From Streptomyces monashensis (GTDB taxonomy: Bacteria > Actinomycetota > Actinomycetes > Streptomycetales > Streptomycetaceae), in contig NZ_MLYO01000011.1 in NCBI RefSeq assembly GCF_001866665.1, positions 1 through 64,000 of the forward strand: 64,000 bases of DNA. Reading direction: 5' to 3'. Every line of letters starts with the position of its first letter. Positions within the stretch are counted from its first letter, which is position 1. Shown one piece after another: positions 1 to 7,878 of the stretch. The position numbers and the translations under genes are program-made. The notes under the pieces were generated by a model. It was given only the letters and a program-made list of their open reading frames with translations. It searched no databases and was not told where the DNA came from.

Positions 1-51
1 TACACACCTCGCGGAAGCACGACACTGAGAGAGAAGCGGGCGGCCCCACGG

Positions 52-1002
52 TCACTTGGAGGCACCGGTCAGGTCGGCCAAGGTGGACCTGATCTCCTCG
101 ACCATGTACGCAGGGCGGTGGAAAACGTCCTCGGCGCTGAAGCGGAGGAGGCTGCGGATCTCCGGGCACCGCAGGAGCTGGTTGAAGCGGGCGATGTCCT
201 GGCGGTGGGCGTCACGGGTGCCGTGGTAGGCGTAGCCCTCGATCTCCACGCCCAACCCCGGCGCCCGGAACAGGAAGTCGACGGTGCGGCGGCGTCCGTC
301 CGGTGTGCGCAGCTCGGCCTGGCTCTCGGGGTGGAGAGCGGCGTCGTACATACGGAGTCGGGCAACCGTCTCCGCCGGGGAACCGGAGCGCGGGTCGCAC
401 AGGGGCAGCCGGCGCCGGGCCCGGGCCGAGCCCTGAGCCTGCCCAGCCGACTCCAGCGCGGCGACGATGTCGTCCCACCGGGTGAGCGGTGCGCGGCGGA
501 CGTGCCCGACCCTGCGGTAGGTCAGCGCCGAGTCCACTGCGACGACCGCCTCGTCCCTCGGACCCCGTCGGAGCAGGTCGGTGACCGTGCGGGTGGGGTT
601 GGTGAGGCGCAGTCCCTGCCGTTCCACCACGTCGGCCGGGTCGAGCTGGAGGCGGTGTACGTGTACGTCGCTGCTCAGGCGGCGGAGGGTGAGCTGGGGG
701 TCGGTGAACTCCAACGGTGCCTTACGGCTACCACGGCTGTCGCCGAGCAACTCGATGCGCCAGAGGGTGGCCGCCGAACCATGGCTCACGATCAGCCGGG
801 GTTCACGGAACAGCACCGCCCGGAGCCGAGTGAGCAGGTCCGGGCTCTGCCCCGGCTCCGCCCAGGCGCCGTGCCGGAGTTGGGTCCAGCCCTCCGCGCG
901 CAGCGCACGCGTGAGACTGCGCCGGGGCCAGCCGGCCTCGACGGCACGTGAGGTGAGCAGGACGCCCCTGTCCGCCAGCGCCCTCAAGTCCCTGCGCTCC
1001 AC
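52..1002 (-). CDS. AbiEi/DUF559-like protein
   Basis: 316-residue protein starting at GTG. The N-terminal part (about 1-60, RDLRALADRGVLLTSRAVEAG) resembles the winged helix that opens AbiEi-type antitoxin-like proteins. The C-terminal part (about 225-305, with TVDFLFRAPGLGVEIEG and a conserved Arg/Gln-rich helix) resembles the Vsr/DUF559 nuclease-like fold, in which D and E residues bind metal. Such fusions are common in actinobacteria and are usually orphan, as here: there is no AbiEii nucleotidyltransferase beside it. Role unknown; possibly a DNA-associated protein or a decayed toxin-antitoxin part. No convincing ribosome site precedes the GTG, so the start is uncertain. Confidence 0.7.
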   Translation of the reverse strand: MERRDLRALADRGVLLTSRAVEAGWPRRSLTRALRAEGWTQLRHGAWAEPGQSPDLLTRLRAVLFREPRLIVSHGSAATLWRIELLGDSRGSRKAPLEFTDPQLTLRRLSSDVHVHRLQLDPADVVERQGLRLTNPTRTVTDLLRRGPRDEAVVAVDSALTYRRVGHVRRAPLTRWDDIVAALESAGQAQGSARARRRLPLCDPRSGSPAETVARLRMYDAALHPESQAELRTPDGRRRTVDFLFRAPGLGVEIEGYAYHGTRDAHRQDIARFNQLLRCPEIRSLLRFSAEDVFHRPAYMVEEIRSTLADLTGASK

Positions 1003-1056
1003 CAGGGCAAGATCGCAGAAACCCCGCCCTGCCGCTCGCCCTGTGGATAACCCTGG

Positions 1057-1260
1057 TCAGCCCTTGAGCGAGCCGACGAAGGCGTCCCAGACGAGGGGTT
1101 GGAAGAGGAGTACGGGGCCGTCCTCGGCCTTCTTCGAGTCGCGGACGGGGATCACACCGGGGTGGGCATCGCAGACTTCGACGCACTCGCCACCGCTTCC
1201 GTTGCTGTAGCTGCTCTTGCGCCACACGACGGTGCTCAGGTCAATCCCGGTGCTTGCCAT
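1057..1260 (-). CDS. DUF397 small protein
   Basis: 67 residues carrying the DUF397 signature: W-R-K-S-S-Y-S near the N terminus, G-ECVEV, then VRDSK and a closing W-x-x-F-V. DUF397 proteins are small partners of XRE/DUF5753 regulators in actinobacteria (the Scr1/Scr2 type). The ATG lies inside the 3' end of the upstream XRE gene, with a 20-nt overlap, so the two are translationally coupled. The family includes positive regulators of antibiotic production and toxin-antitoxin-like pairs; which applies here cannot be read from sequence. Confidence 0.9.
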   Translation of the reverse strand: MASTGIDLSTVVWRKSSYSNGSGGECVEVCDAHPGVIPVRDSKKAEDGPVLLFQPLVWDAFVGSLKG

Positions 1261-2092
1261 CTCGGTAGTCCTCTGCCGCTTGTTCGACCATGGCCAGGGA
1301 CGCCTCTGGCGGTAGTGCCGCGGCCCTGAGCAGATCGTACGACCTGCGGTAGTTCTTCACGAGCGCCGGATAGTCGATGAGTTGGCCATTGTGGAGGCCC
1401 TCGGTGTAGGCGACCGGTGGTGCGTCCGGGAAGGTCATGACCCGCATCATGCCCATCATGAACGGGTGGGCGTGCGCCGTTTCCGGGAGGATCTGCAGAA
1501 CACCCTGCGTGGAGCCGATCACGTCAGCGATGTGCTCCAGTTGCACCGCCATCTCCGCCGACGGAAGGAGAGGCTTGCGAATGAGGGACTCGTGCAGGAC
1601 AGCCCAGAACGACGGCCGCTCGTCGCGTTTCCAGATCTCCGCCCGCTTCAGCCGGGCCCGGACCTGCTTGTCGACCCTCTCGGGCGGCAGCCACGGCAGC
1701 GACGTGTGTACGACGGCCTCGGCGTAGGCCTGCGTCTGCAGCAGCCCCGGCACCAGCGTTGGCGCCCAGTCCTCGATCGTCTCCGCATGCTGCTCCATCT
1801 CCGCCACATCCGCGAAGTACTCCGCATGCCCCGACTGCCGTGCCCTGCGCGCGTCTTCACAACGCCGCTCGAAAAACCCGTCCGTCTTCAGGACCTTGTC
1901 GACGTGCCGGGCCAGATCCACCGGCATGCGCCGCTCGGCGCGTTCGATCTGGCTCAGGAAAGGGACGCCACGGAAGCTTCCTTCCGCCAGTTGCTCCAGG
2001 GTCAGTCCCGCCAGTTCCCGTCGGTAGCGCAACTCGGCGCCGTAGAACGAGGGGACGTTGGCCGATGCGTCGGGGTCCTTGCGTGGGGGCAC
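1241..2092 (-). CDS. XRE regulator with DUF5753 domain
   Basis: 283 residues from GTG. An N-terminal XRE helix-turn-helix (about 17-75, with ELRYRRELAGLTLEQLAEGS and FLSQIERAERR) precedes a DUF5753 domain (about 95-275) that contains the family signature PTLVPGLLQTQAYAEAV. Its 3' end overlaps the DUF397 gene by 20 nt, the usual Scr1/Scr2 arrangement. It is divergent from the anti-sigma-type ATPase at 2212, and the two share a 119-bp intergenic region. A DNA-binding regulator is very likely; targets are unknown. Confidence 0.88.
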   Translation of the reverse strand: MPPRKDPDASANVPSFYGAELRYRRELAGLTLEQLAEGSFRGVPFLSQIERAERRMPVDLARHVDKVLKTDGFFERRCEDARRARQSGHAEYFADVAEMEQHAETIEDWAPTLVPGLLQTQAYAEAVVHTSLPWLPPERVDKQVRARLKRAEIWKRDERPSFWAVLHESLIRKPLLPSAEMAVQLEHIADVIGSTQGVLQILPETAHAHPFMMGMMRVMTFPDAPPVAYTEGLHNGQLIDYPALVKNYRRSYDLLRAAALPPEASLAMVEQAAEDYRDGKHRD

Positions 2093-2167
2093 AACTCATC
2101 ACCGCCGTTTGCCTGTTGCTCTGCGTAGTCGAAAGCTCTTCAAACGGTACCGACGGTCGCGTCATTG

Positions 2168-2185
2168 TGTGACTGTTTTGTCACA
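2168..2185. promoter_or_regulatory. TGTGAC-N6-GTCACA inverted repeat
   Basis: Perfect 6-bp half-sites with a 6-bp spacer, centred about 35 bp before the ATG at 2212 and about 85 bp from the divergent XRE start. The position suits an operator for one or both genes. Binding by the adjacent XRE protein is inference only. Confidence 0.4.
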
Positions 2186-2211
2186 GAAAGCACAGGGAGG
2201 CGTAAGCCGCC

Positions 2212-2817
2212 ATGCCGTCGTCCGAATCCGACAACTCCGCCTACGACATCACCCTCTGCGTGGATGACCTGCGCGCCGCCCTCTCCGCCCACGGCATCAC
2301 CCTGCCGTCCCTCCGGGTGGACCTGCCGAGCTTCGCGGGGTCGTACCGGGCACCGGCAGGCCTGGTCGCGCTCGGCAACTGCAACGCCGCCGTGGCGCGC
2401 AGGCTGGCGGCGGCGCTGCGGGGCTCCGATGCGGCACCGGGCCGGACGACACCGCTGGATGTCGAGCTTCCCGCCGTACCGGAGGCGCTGCGGGGGCTTC
2501 GGCGTACCGTTCGCCGCTACCTGAGCGGACCCTGCCCGGACGCCGAACTCTGCGTCACCGAACTCGTCACCAACGTGATCCGGCATGTGGGGGAGGGGGT
2601 CCTGGTCCGTGTGCGGGTGGTCCGGACGGACGGTGATCGCATCCGCGTCGAGGTGACGGACCCGGCCGGGCAGGCCCTCCCCCTGTCCCGGCCCGCGGAG
2701 CTCGACGACGAGGAAGGACGCGGACTCGCCCTGTTGGAGGCGGTGGCTCTGCGCTGGGGTGTGGAGCGGGGGGTGGAGGCCAAGACGGTGTGGTGCGAAC
2801 TGGGTGGTGCCGGTTGA
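2212..2817 (+). CDS. ATP-binding anti-sigma-factor-type protein
   Basis: 201 residues. The C-terminal half is a HATPase_c domain of the RsbW/SpoIIAB kind: N box ELVTNVIRHV (about 121-130), G1 box DPAGQALPLS (about 160), G2 box GRGLALLEAVALRWGV (about 178-193). The N-terminal 85 residues match no family I can name. Streptomyces encode dozens of such proteins, often beside XRE/DUF397 genes, and they are thought to bind sigma factors or anti-sigma antagonists. Its stop lies 1 bp from the stop of the convergent small-peptide gene. A remnant of a similar ATPase lies at 23.9-24.1 kb. Confidence 0.85.
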   Translation: MPSSESDNSAYDITLCVDDLRAALSAHGITLPSLRVDLPSFAGSYRAPAGLVALGNCNAAVARRLAAALRGSDAAPGRTTPLDVELPAVPEALRGLRRTVRRYLSGPCPDAELCVTELVTNVIRHVGEGVLVRVRVVRTDGDRIRVEVTDPAGQALPLSRPAELDDEEGRGLALLEAVALRWGVERGVEAKTVWCELGGAG

Positions 2818-2818
2818 C

Positions 2819-2986
2819 TCAGCTGTCGCTGTCCGTGACGTGGGTGTTGTGGGGGACCACGAGCGTGGCGTGAGCGTTGTCCGGGCTCACCGGCTGGTGG
2901 CTGTCGGCCAGGGCCGGGCTTACCGCGGTCGCGGTCGTGCCGAGTATCAGGGCGGTGGTGGCGACGATCTTCGCGATACGGGTCAT
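2819..2986 (-). CDS. Secreted 55-aa peptide with AfsS-like motifs
   Basis: 55 residues from an ATG preceded by GAGGAAA at 6-7 nt. Residues 1-28 form a signal peptide: MTRIAK, then a hydrophobic stretch ending ALA-D. The mature peptide of about 27 residues carries SPDNAHAT and PHNTHVT, closely matching the DNTHAT and LNTHAT motifs of the AfsS homologue encoded just upstream. A longer in-frame ORF reaches 3154, but it crosses a 15-bp hairpin and lacks a ribosome site, so the short start is preferred. AfsS itself has no signal peptide, so this looks like a paralogue redirected outside the cell. Function unknown. Confidence 0.75.
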   Translation of the reverse strand: MTRIAKIVATTALILGTTATAVSPALADSHQPVSPDNAHATLVVPHNTHVTDSDS

Positions 2987-3042
2987 GGCGGTTTCCTCGG
3001 AGATCGGAGAGTCGATGGTGAGGGTGCTGATTCCGGACACAC

Positions 3043-3083
3043 GTCGGCCGCGACGGCTCCCCCTCGGTGCCGTCGCGGCCGAC
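3043..3083. terminator. 15-bp perfect hairpin after afsS
   Basis: Perfect 15-bp inverted repeat (GTCGGCCGCGACGGC and its complement) around an 11-nt loop, 24 bp past the afsS stop and 57 bp before the downstream peptide gene. It probably terminates the short afsS transcript, or works as a processing or attenuation structure for the peptide gene. Confidence 0.7.
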
Positions 3084-3107
3084 TCCCCCGTCGGATGTGG
3101 GGCCCGG

Positions 3108-3275
3108 TCAGGCCTTCTCGTCCGTGGCGTGCGTGTTGTCAGGAGTGACCGCACCGATCTCCTCGCCCGCGGCCAGGGTGACCGGCTTGATGGGCTCGCT
3201 GGTGGCGTGCGTGTTCAGCGTGGTGACCTCGGTGCCGGTCGTGGCTGCGGTCGTCTTCTTCTCGGTGTCGCTCAT
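3108..3275 (-). CDS. afsS: AfsS (AfsR2) homologue, small regulator
   Basis: 55 residues starting MSDTEKKTTAATTG, with AGGGGAG correctly placed upstream. It is hydrophilic, has no signal peptide, and contains two copies of an NTHAT motif (LNTHATSEP and PDNTHATDEK). S. coelicolor AfsS (63 residues, often annotated sigma-like protein) has similar TxxDNH repeats and lies directly downstream of afsR, as here. AfsR activates the afsS promoter, and AfsS in turn raises actinorhodin and undecylprodigiosin production. Position, size, repeat motif and the upstream box support the call together; sequence identity alone would be too short to decide. Confidence 0.82.
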   Translation of the reverse strand: MSDTEKKTTAATTGTEVTTLNTHATSEPIKPVTLAAGEEIGAVTPDNTHATDEKA

Positions 3276-3429
3276 GAGTGCTCCCCTGAGGCTCTGTGCG
3301 AAAGGTCTGGGTGTCCTGCCCGGCAACTCCCCCGAGTTGTCGCCGAGCAGGACACGATGGGCCGGTCCACCCTAAGGCGCGGCCGCGTGACGTCCCGTCT
3401 GCCCCCCGACGCGGCGGAACGACACGACT

Positions 3430-3464
3430 GAGAATGTCGGACGGGGATAAACGAATGATGAACG
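3430..3464 (-). promoter_or_regulatory. afsS promoter with AfsR/PhoP-type box
   Basis: On the minus strand, 11-nt direct repeats GTTCATCATTC (from 3463) and GTTTATCCCCG (from 3452) are followed by a CATTCT -10-like hexamer at 3436-3431. In S. coelicolor AfsR and PhoP bind 11-nt direct repeats overlapping the weak -35 of afsS and recruit RNA polymerase; this layout matches. The box starts about 17 bp past the afsR stop and about 170 bp before the afsS ATG. Confidence 0.72.
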
Positions 3465-3479
3465 TGCAGGCATATGGAT

Positions 3480-6455
3480 TCAGGCCACCGCGAGTGGCTT
3501 GAGCAGAGCCCGGACCTCGTCCGCTTCCGGTGCGTGCAGCGTCTCGTAGACAGCGAGAGCTTCCTGCAGGCAGACCTGTGCGCGCCCGATCTGTCCGATG
3601 CCGGTCAGCGCCCGGCCGAGCGCGGTGAGGACGTTTCCGCGTCGCCATTCGCCGCCGATTCCGCGGAGACGGGCCAACGCCCATTCCGCATTGGTCGCTG
3701 CTTGTGTCAGGCGGCCGGCCGCGAGGTCCACCTCCGAGAGGCGGAACAGGGTCATCCCCTCCCACAACCGTTGGCGGCTGTCGCGGAACACGTCGAGGGC
3801 CTCTTCGAGGCGTTCGGTGGCGAGCCCGAGCTGCCCGCTCTGAGTGAGGGCGAGTCCCAGGGCGTAACGGCCGTTGGCGCCCTTGAGGGCGTGGCCCATG
3901 TCGTCGTACATGTCCGTACCCTGCTGGGCCAGCTGCACCGCGCTCTCGGTACGGCCCATGGCAAGGCGAATCCTCGAAAGGTTGCACAGGGCACTCGCCT
4001 CGCCCGGCCGGTCGCCGGCGGCGCGGAAACTCTCGATGGCTCGGGTGAGGTGGCCTTCACCGGCGGTATAGCGGTTCTGATACAGCGAGATGACCCCGAG
4101 CATGTTGGACGCCCAGCACTGGGGGAGGGGGTCGTCGGCGGTCTCGGCGAGCTGCACGGCCTCGGCGGCTTCCTGATCCGCCAACTCGAAGCGGCCGGAC
4201 ATGTGGTGGCCGTTGGCGAGCGTGACCAGGGAGCGGGCCTCGGCGCGTCGATCACGGCAGGCCTGCGCGGCAGTGCGCAGGGCCGCCCCGGTGGCCTCGT
4301 ACTCCTTGGAGTTGGCGCCCGATTCGGCAAGGTCGATGGCCGCCCACAGCAGATCGACGGCCCGCCTGAGCTGATCGGGCCGCGTCGACTGCCGTACACA
4401 GGCCAGCAGGCAGATCGCCTCGGTGTACAACCAGTCCCGTGCCTGATTCCGGTCCTCGAACCGCAACCCTGGATACTCCGTCGGCTCCAGATGATCCACC
4501 AACCGGTCCCCCGGCCGCTCCATCGCATACACCTGCGCCGCCGTCGCCAGATAGAAGTCCAGCAGGCGGGACATCGCCGCCTCCCGTTCGCTCGGCGGCT
4601 GTTCGTCCCTCTCCGCGCACGCACGCGCGTAGAGCCGGACCAGGTCGTGGAAGCGATACCGTCCAGGCGCCGCCGACTCCAGCAGCGAGGTGTCCACGAG
4701 GGACTCCAGGAGGTCCTCCGTGTCCACCACCGGAAGGTCGAGGACCGCGGCCGCGGCAGCGAGGGAGATGTCCGGGCCGTCGGCCAGCCCCAGCAGCCTG
4801 AACGCCCGTGCCTGGGCGCGCTCCAACTGCCCGTAGCCCAGCTCGAACGTCGCCTTCACCGCCAAATCCCCGGCTTGCAACTCATCGAGCCGGCGGCGTT
4901 CGTCCGCCAGCTTGGCGGCCAGGACCGAGACCGTCCACGTACGGCGGGACGCCAGACGCGACGCCGCGATGCGGATCGCCAGAGGGAGGAAGCCGCACGC
5001 CGCGACCACGTCCAGTGCGGCCTCCCGCTCCGCCGCCACCCGTTCCTCGCCCACGATCTTCGTGAAGAGGGCCAGCGCCTCCTCCGGGGACATCACGTCC
5101 AGGTCCACCAGGTGGGCGCCCGCCAGGTCGACCATGCGGACGCGGGACGTCACCAGCGCCGCGCAGCCCTCCGTGCCCGGCAGGAGCGGGCGTACCTGGG
5201 CCGCGTCCTTGGCGTTGTCCAGCAGGACCAGTACCCGCCGGCCGTCCAGGACCGAGCGGTACAGGGCCGCCCGTTCCTCCATACTGTCCGGGATCGCCGA
5301 GTCCGCCGTGCCCAGCGCGCGCAGGAACGAGCCCAGGACCGTCTCCGGTTCGGCGGGGCGCGGGCCCGCGCCCTGGAGGTCGACGTAGAGCTGGCCGTCG
5401 GGGAAGGCCGTGCGGGCCCGGTGGGCCACGTGCACCGCCAGGGTCGTCTTGCCCACGCCCCCGATGCCCGCCAGCGCGGAGACCGCCATCACCCGGTTGC
5501 CGGCGTCCGCCGACTCCGACGCCGATGCGAGTACCTCGCTCAGTTCCGCGACGAAGGACTCCCGTCCGGTGAAGTCGGGTACGGAGGCCGGCAGTTGGGC
5601 GGGACGGACCGCGCCGACGGAGGGTTCCGAAGACGGGGACGAGGGTTCCGCCAGCGCCGGGTCGGCCTGGAGGATGCGCTGCTGCAACTCGCTGAGGCCC
5701 GCGCGCGGGTCCACGCCGAGCTCCTCGGAGAGCAGGCGGCGGGTGTCGGCGTAGACGGCGAGTGCCTCGGCCTGTCGCCCGCTGCGGTACAGCGCCAGCA
5801 TCAGCAGCTCGCGCAGGCGCTCCCGCAGGGGGTGGGCGGCGGTCAGCGCGGTCAGTTCCGACACCGCCTCCGCGTGGCAGCCCTGCTCCAGGTCCATGTC
5901 CAGGCGGGATTCGAGGAGGCCGAGGCGCCATTCCTCCAGGCGGACGCGCTGGGTCTCGGCGTACGGGCCGGGGACGCCGGCCAGCGGTTCGCCGTCCCAC
6001 CTGCCCAGGGCCTCGTTCAGGAGCTCGCGGGCGCGGCACAGATCGCCGGCCGCGCGCGCCTTCTCCGCCCGCGCCGCCAGTTCCTGCGCCTGCGCCAGGT
6101 CCAGGGCGCCCTCGCGCAGGCCCCGTACGGCATAGCCGCCGGACTCGCTGACCAGCACGCCGGGGTCCAGCACCTTGCGCAGCCGGGAGGCGTACGTGCG
6201 CAGCGCCGCCAGCGCCTGCGAGGGCGGCTCGGCGCCCCACAGGGCGTCGATGAGCTCCGCCGCGGTCGCCGTACGGCCCTCGCGCAGCAGCAGGGCGGCC
6301 AGCAGGGCGCGCTGCTGCGGGGAGCCCGTGCCGATCGGCTCGGTGCCGCGCCAGGCCCGTACCGGACCGAGCACGCCGAACCGCAGCGCCTGTGGCTCCG
6401 TGACGTTCACGGAGGCGGGGCGCCGCTGCTCAGGCACTCGCGGCCCATCGTCCAT
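3480..6455 (-). CDS. afsR: AfsR, SARP-NB-ARC-TPR global antibiotic regulator
   Basis: 991 residues from an ATG preceded by GAGGGGGA (S. coelicolor AfsR has 993). A longer frame reaches 6587 but lacks a ribosome site. Order of domains: OmpR-like winged helix (about 22-105), bacterial transcriptional activation domain (about 110-270), NB-ARC ATPase (about 290-570) with Walker A GIGGVGKTTL (Lys336) and Walker B VLVLLDNA, then TPR-like helical repeats (about 680-985). In S. coelicolor AfsK and other Ser/Thr kinases phosphorylate AfsR, which stimulates ATPase and DNA-binding activity; its main target is afsS, which lies 204 bp downstream here. The upstream region is divergent from the catabolic amidohydrolase gene. 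Confidence 0.93.
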   Translation of the reverse strand: MDDGPRVPEQRRPASVNVTEPQALRFGVLGPVRAWRGTEPIGTGSPQQRALLAALLLREGRTATAAELIDALWGAEPPSQALAALRTYASRLRKVLDPGVLVSESGGYAVRGLREGALDLAQAQELAARAEKARAAGDLCRARELLNEALGRWDGEPLAGVPGPYAETQRVRLEEWRLGLLESRLDMDLEQGCHAEAVSELTALTAAHPLRERLRELLMLALYRSGRQAEALAVYADTRRLLSEELGVDPRAGLSELQQRILQADPALAEPSSPSSEPSVGAVRPAQLPASVPDFTGRESFVAELSEVLASASESADAGNRVMAVSALAGIGGVGKTTLAVHVAHRARTAFPDGQLYVDLQGAGPRPAEPETVLGSFLRALGTADSAIPDSMEERAALYRSVLDGRRVLVLLDNAKDAAQVRPLLPGTEGCAALVTSRVRMVDLAGAHLVDLDVMSPEEALALFTKIVGEERVAAEREAALDVVAACGFLPLAIRIAASRLASRRTWTVSVLAAKLADERRRLDELQAGDLAVKATFELGYGQLERAQARAFRLLGLADGPDISLAAAAAVLDLPVVDTEDLLESLVDTSLLESAAPGRYRFHDLVRLYARACAERDEQPPSEREAAMSRLLDFYLATAAQVYAMERPGDRLVDHLEPTEYPGLRFEDRNQARDWLYTEAICLLACVRQSTRPDQLRRAVDLLWAAIDLAESGANSKEYEATGAALRTAAQACRDRRAEARSLVTLANGHHMSGRFELADQEAAEAVQLAETADDPLPQCWASNMLGVISLYQNRYTAGEGHLTRAIESFRAAGDRPGEASALCNLSRIRLAMGRTESAVQLAQQGTDMYDDMGHALKGANGRYALGLALTQSGQLGLATERLEEALDVFRDSRQRLWEGMTLFRLSEVDLAAGRLTQAATNAEWALARLRGIGGEWRRGNVLTALGRALTGIGQIGRAQVCLQEALAVYETLHAPEADEVRALLKPLAVA

Positions 6456-6609
6456 GCGTTGGTCCCCCTCGGGTCCACGAACAACCCCGTCAGTTTGCCT
6501 TGTTCCGGGCGGTTGCGTCAGCCGTGGGAGACGGCGATCACAGGTCGGCGCGGCGGAGTGCACAAGGCCCTCACACGGTCTTCGCACACAGTGGACCGTA
6601 TCCCACTAG

Positions 6610-6624
6610 CTGACGGGTCGTCAG
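6610..6624. promoter_or_regulatory. CTGACG-N3-CGTCAG operator, site 1
   Basis: Perfect palindrome CTGACGGGTCGTCAG. Its left half can act as a -35 (CTGACG, 6610-6615), 17 bp before a TACCGT -10 (6633-6638). The repressor site therefore covers the promoter of the amidohydrolase gene. The ATG at 6646 lies 8 nt past the -10, which suggests a leaderless or nearly leaderless mRNA. Confidence 0.68.
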
Positions 6625-6645
6625 ATCAGCGCTACCGTGAGGAAC

Positions 6646-7878
6646 ATGGAGACACCACAGTTCCCGCTGATCATCTCCGTCGACGACCACACCGTGGAGC
6701 CCGCCGCCGTCTGGCAGGACCGGCTGCCGAAGAAGTACCTGGACGTCGGACCCCGGATCGTGCGCGCGCCGCTGAAGGAGATGACCTTCCTCGGCGGACG
6801 GTTCAGGCCCGTCATGGGCGATCCCGGCGGCACGGACGGGCCCCTCGGCGACTGGTGGGTCTACGAGGACCTGCGGCGGCCGCTCACCCGACTCGACACC
6901 GCCGTCGGCGTCGACCGCGACGAGGTCAGGCTCGAAGTCATCACCTACGAGCAGATGCGGGCCGGGTCGTACGACGTCCCCGCCCGGCTCGCCGACATGG
7001 ACGTCAACCACGTCCAGTCGGCCGTCTGCTTCCCGACCTTCCCGCGCTTTTGCGGACAGACCTTCACGGAGGCCGCCGACAAGGAACTCGGCCTGCTGTG
7101 CGTGCGCGCCTACAACGACTGGATGGTGGAGGAGTGGTGCGGGCCGAAGGCGCGCGGCCGGCTGATACCGCTCACCCTCATACCTCTGTGGGACGCCGAG
7201 CTGGCCGCCGCGGAAGTGCGGCGCAACGCGGCACGGGGCGTGCGGGCCGTCGCGTTCTCCGAGATACCGCCGCACCTGGGCCTGCCGTCCGTGCACGCCG
7301 ACGACTGGGACCCGTTCCTCGCGGCGTGCGACGAGACCGGCACGGTCGTCGCGATGCACATCGGCTCCAGCAGCCGGATGCCCTCCACCTCCGCCGACGC
7401 CCCGCCCGCCGTCGGCTCCACCATCACCTTCGCCAACTGCTGCTTCTCGATGGTGGACTGGCTGATGAGCGGGAAGTTCGAGCGCTTCCCGAACCTCAGG
7501 GTGATGTACGCGGAGGGGCAGATCGGCTGGATCCCGTACATCCTTGAGCGCGCCGACGTGGTGTGGGAGGAGAACCGGGGGTGGGGCGGGGTCGCCGACA
7601 AGGTCACCCGGCCGCCGTCCGAGACCTTCGCCGGCCACGTCTACGGCTGCTTCTTCGACGACGCCTTCGGGCTCCGGAACCTCGACTCCATCGGCGTCGG
7701 CAACGTCCTGTACGAGACCGACTACCCGCACTCGGACTCCACCTGGCCCAAGTCCCGCGAGGTCGCCGAGACGCAGATGGGGCACCTGGCGGACGACGTG
7801 GTCGAGCGGATCGTGCGCGGCAACGCCATCGAGCTGCTGGGGCTGACGGAGGACGGGCTGTGGCGGGGGCCCAGGTGA
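6646..7878 (+). CDS. Amidohydrolase family protein (PF04909-like)
   Basis: 410 residues from ATG 6646; GTG 6637 would add three residues. It starts PQFPLIISVDDHTVEP, a variant of the metal-binding D-x-H strand of the amidohydrolase_2/ACMSD-like TIM barrel. HIGSSSRMPS (about 240-250), YAEGQIGWIPYILERAD (about 290) and the C-terminal ETDYPHSDSTWP (about 365-377, catalytic Asp region) are family hallmarks. These enzymes hydrolyse or decarboxylate cyclic or aromatic acids. It is the first gene of a tight operon: the next start codon overlaps its stop. Substrate unknown. Confidence 0.88.
   Translation: METPQFPLIISVDDHTVEPAAVWQDRLPKKYLDVGPRIVRAPLKEMTFLGGRFRPVMGDPGGTDGPLGDWWVYEDLRRPLTRLDTAVGVDRDEVRLEVITYEQMRAGSYDVPARLADMDVNHVQSAVCFPTFPRFCGQTFTEAADKELGLLCVRAYNDWMVEEWCGPKARGRLIPLTLIPLWDAELAAAEVRRNAARGVRAVAFSEIPPHLGLPSVHADDWDPFLAACDETGTVVAMHIGSSSRMPSTSADAPPAVGSTITFANCCFSMVDWLMSGKFERFPNLRVMYAEGQIGWIPYILERADVVWEENRGWGGVADKVTRPPSETFAGHVYGCFFDDAFGLRNLDSIGVGNVLYETDYPHSDSTWPKSREVAETQMGHLADDVVERIVRGNAIELLGLTEDGLWRGPR

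Noticed and set aside
2819..3154. Longer 111-residue form of the secreted peptide
   Set aside because: The extension runs through a 15-bp hairpin and lacks a ribosome site, while the inner ATG has one followed by a signal peptide.
3474..7547. 1357-residue open frame on plus antisense to afsR
   Set aside because: Wholly antisense to a well-supported gene. Composition is Arg/Gln/Gly-rich with no motif, typical of third-position GC shadow.
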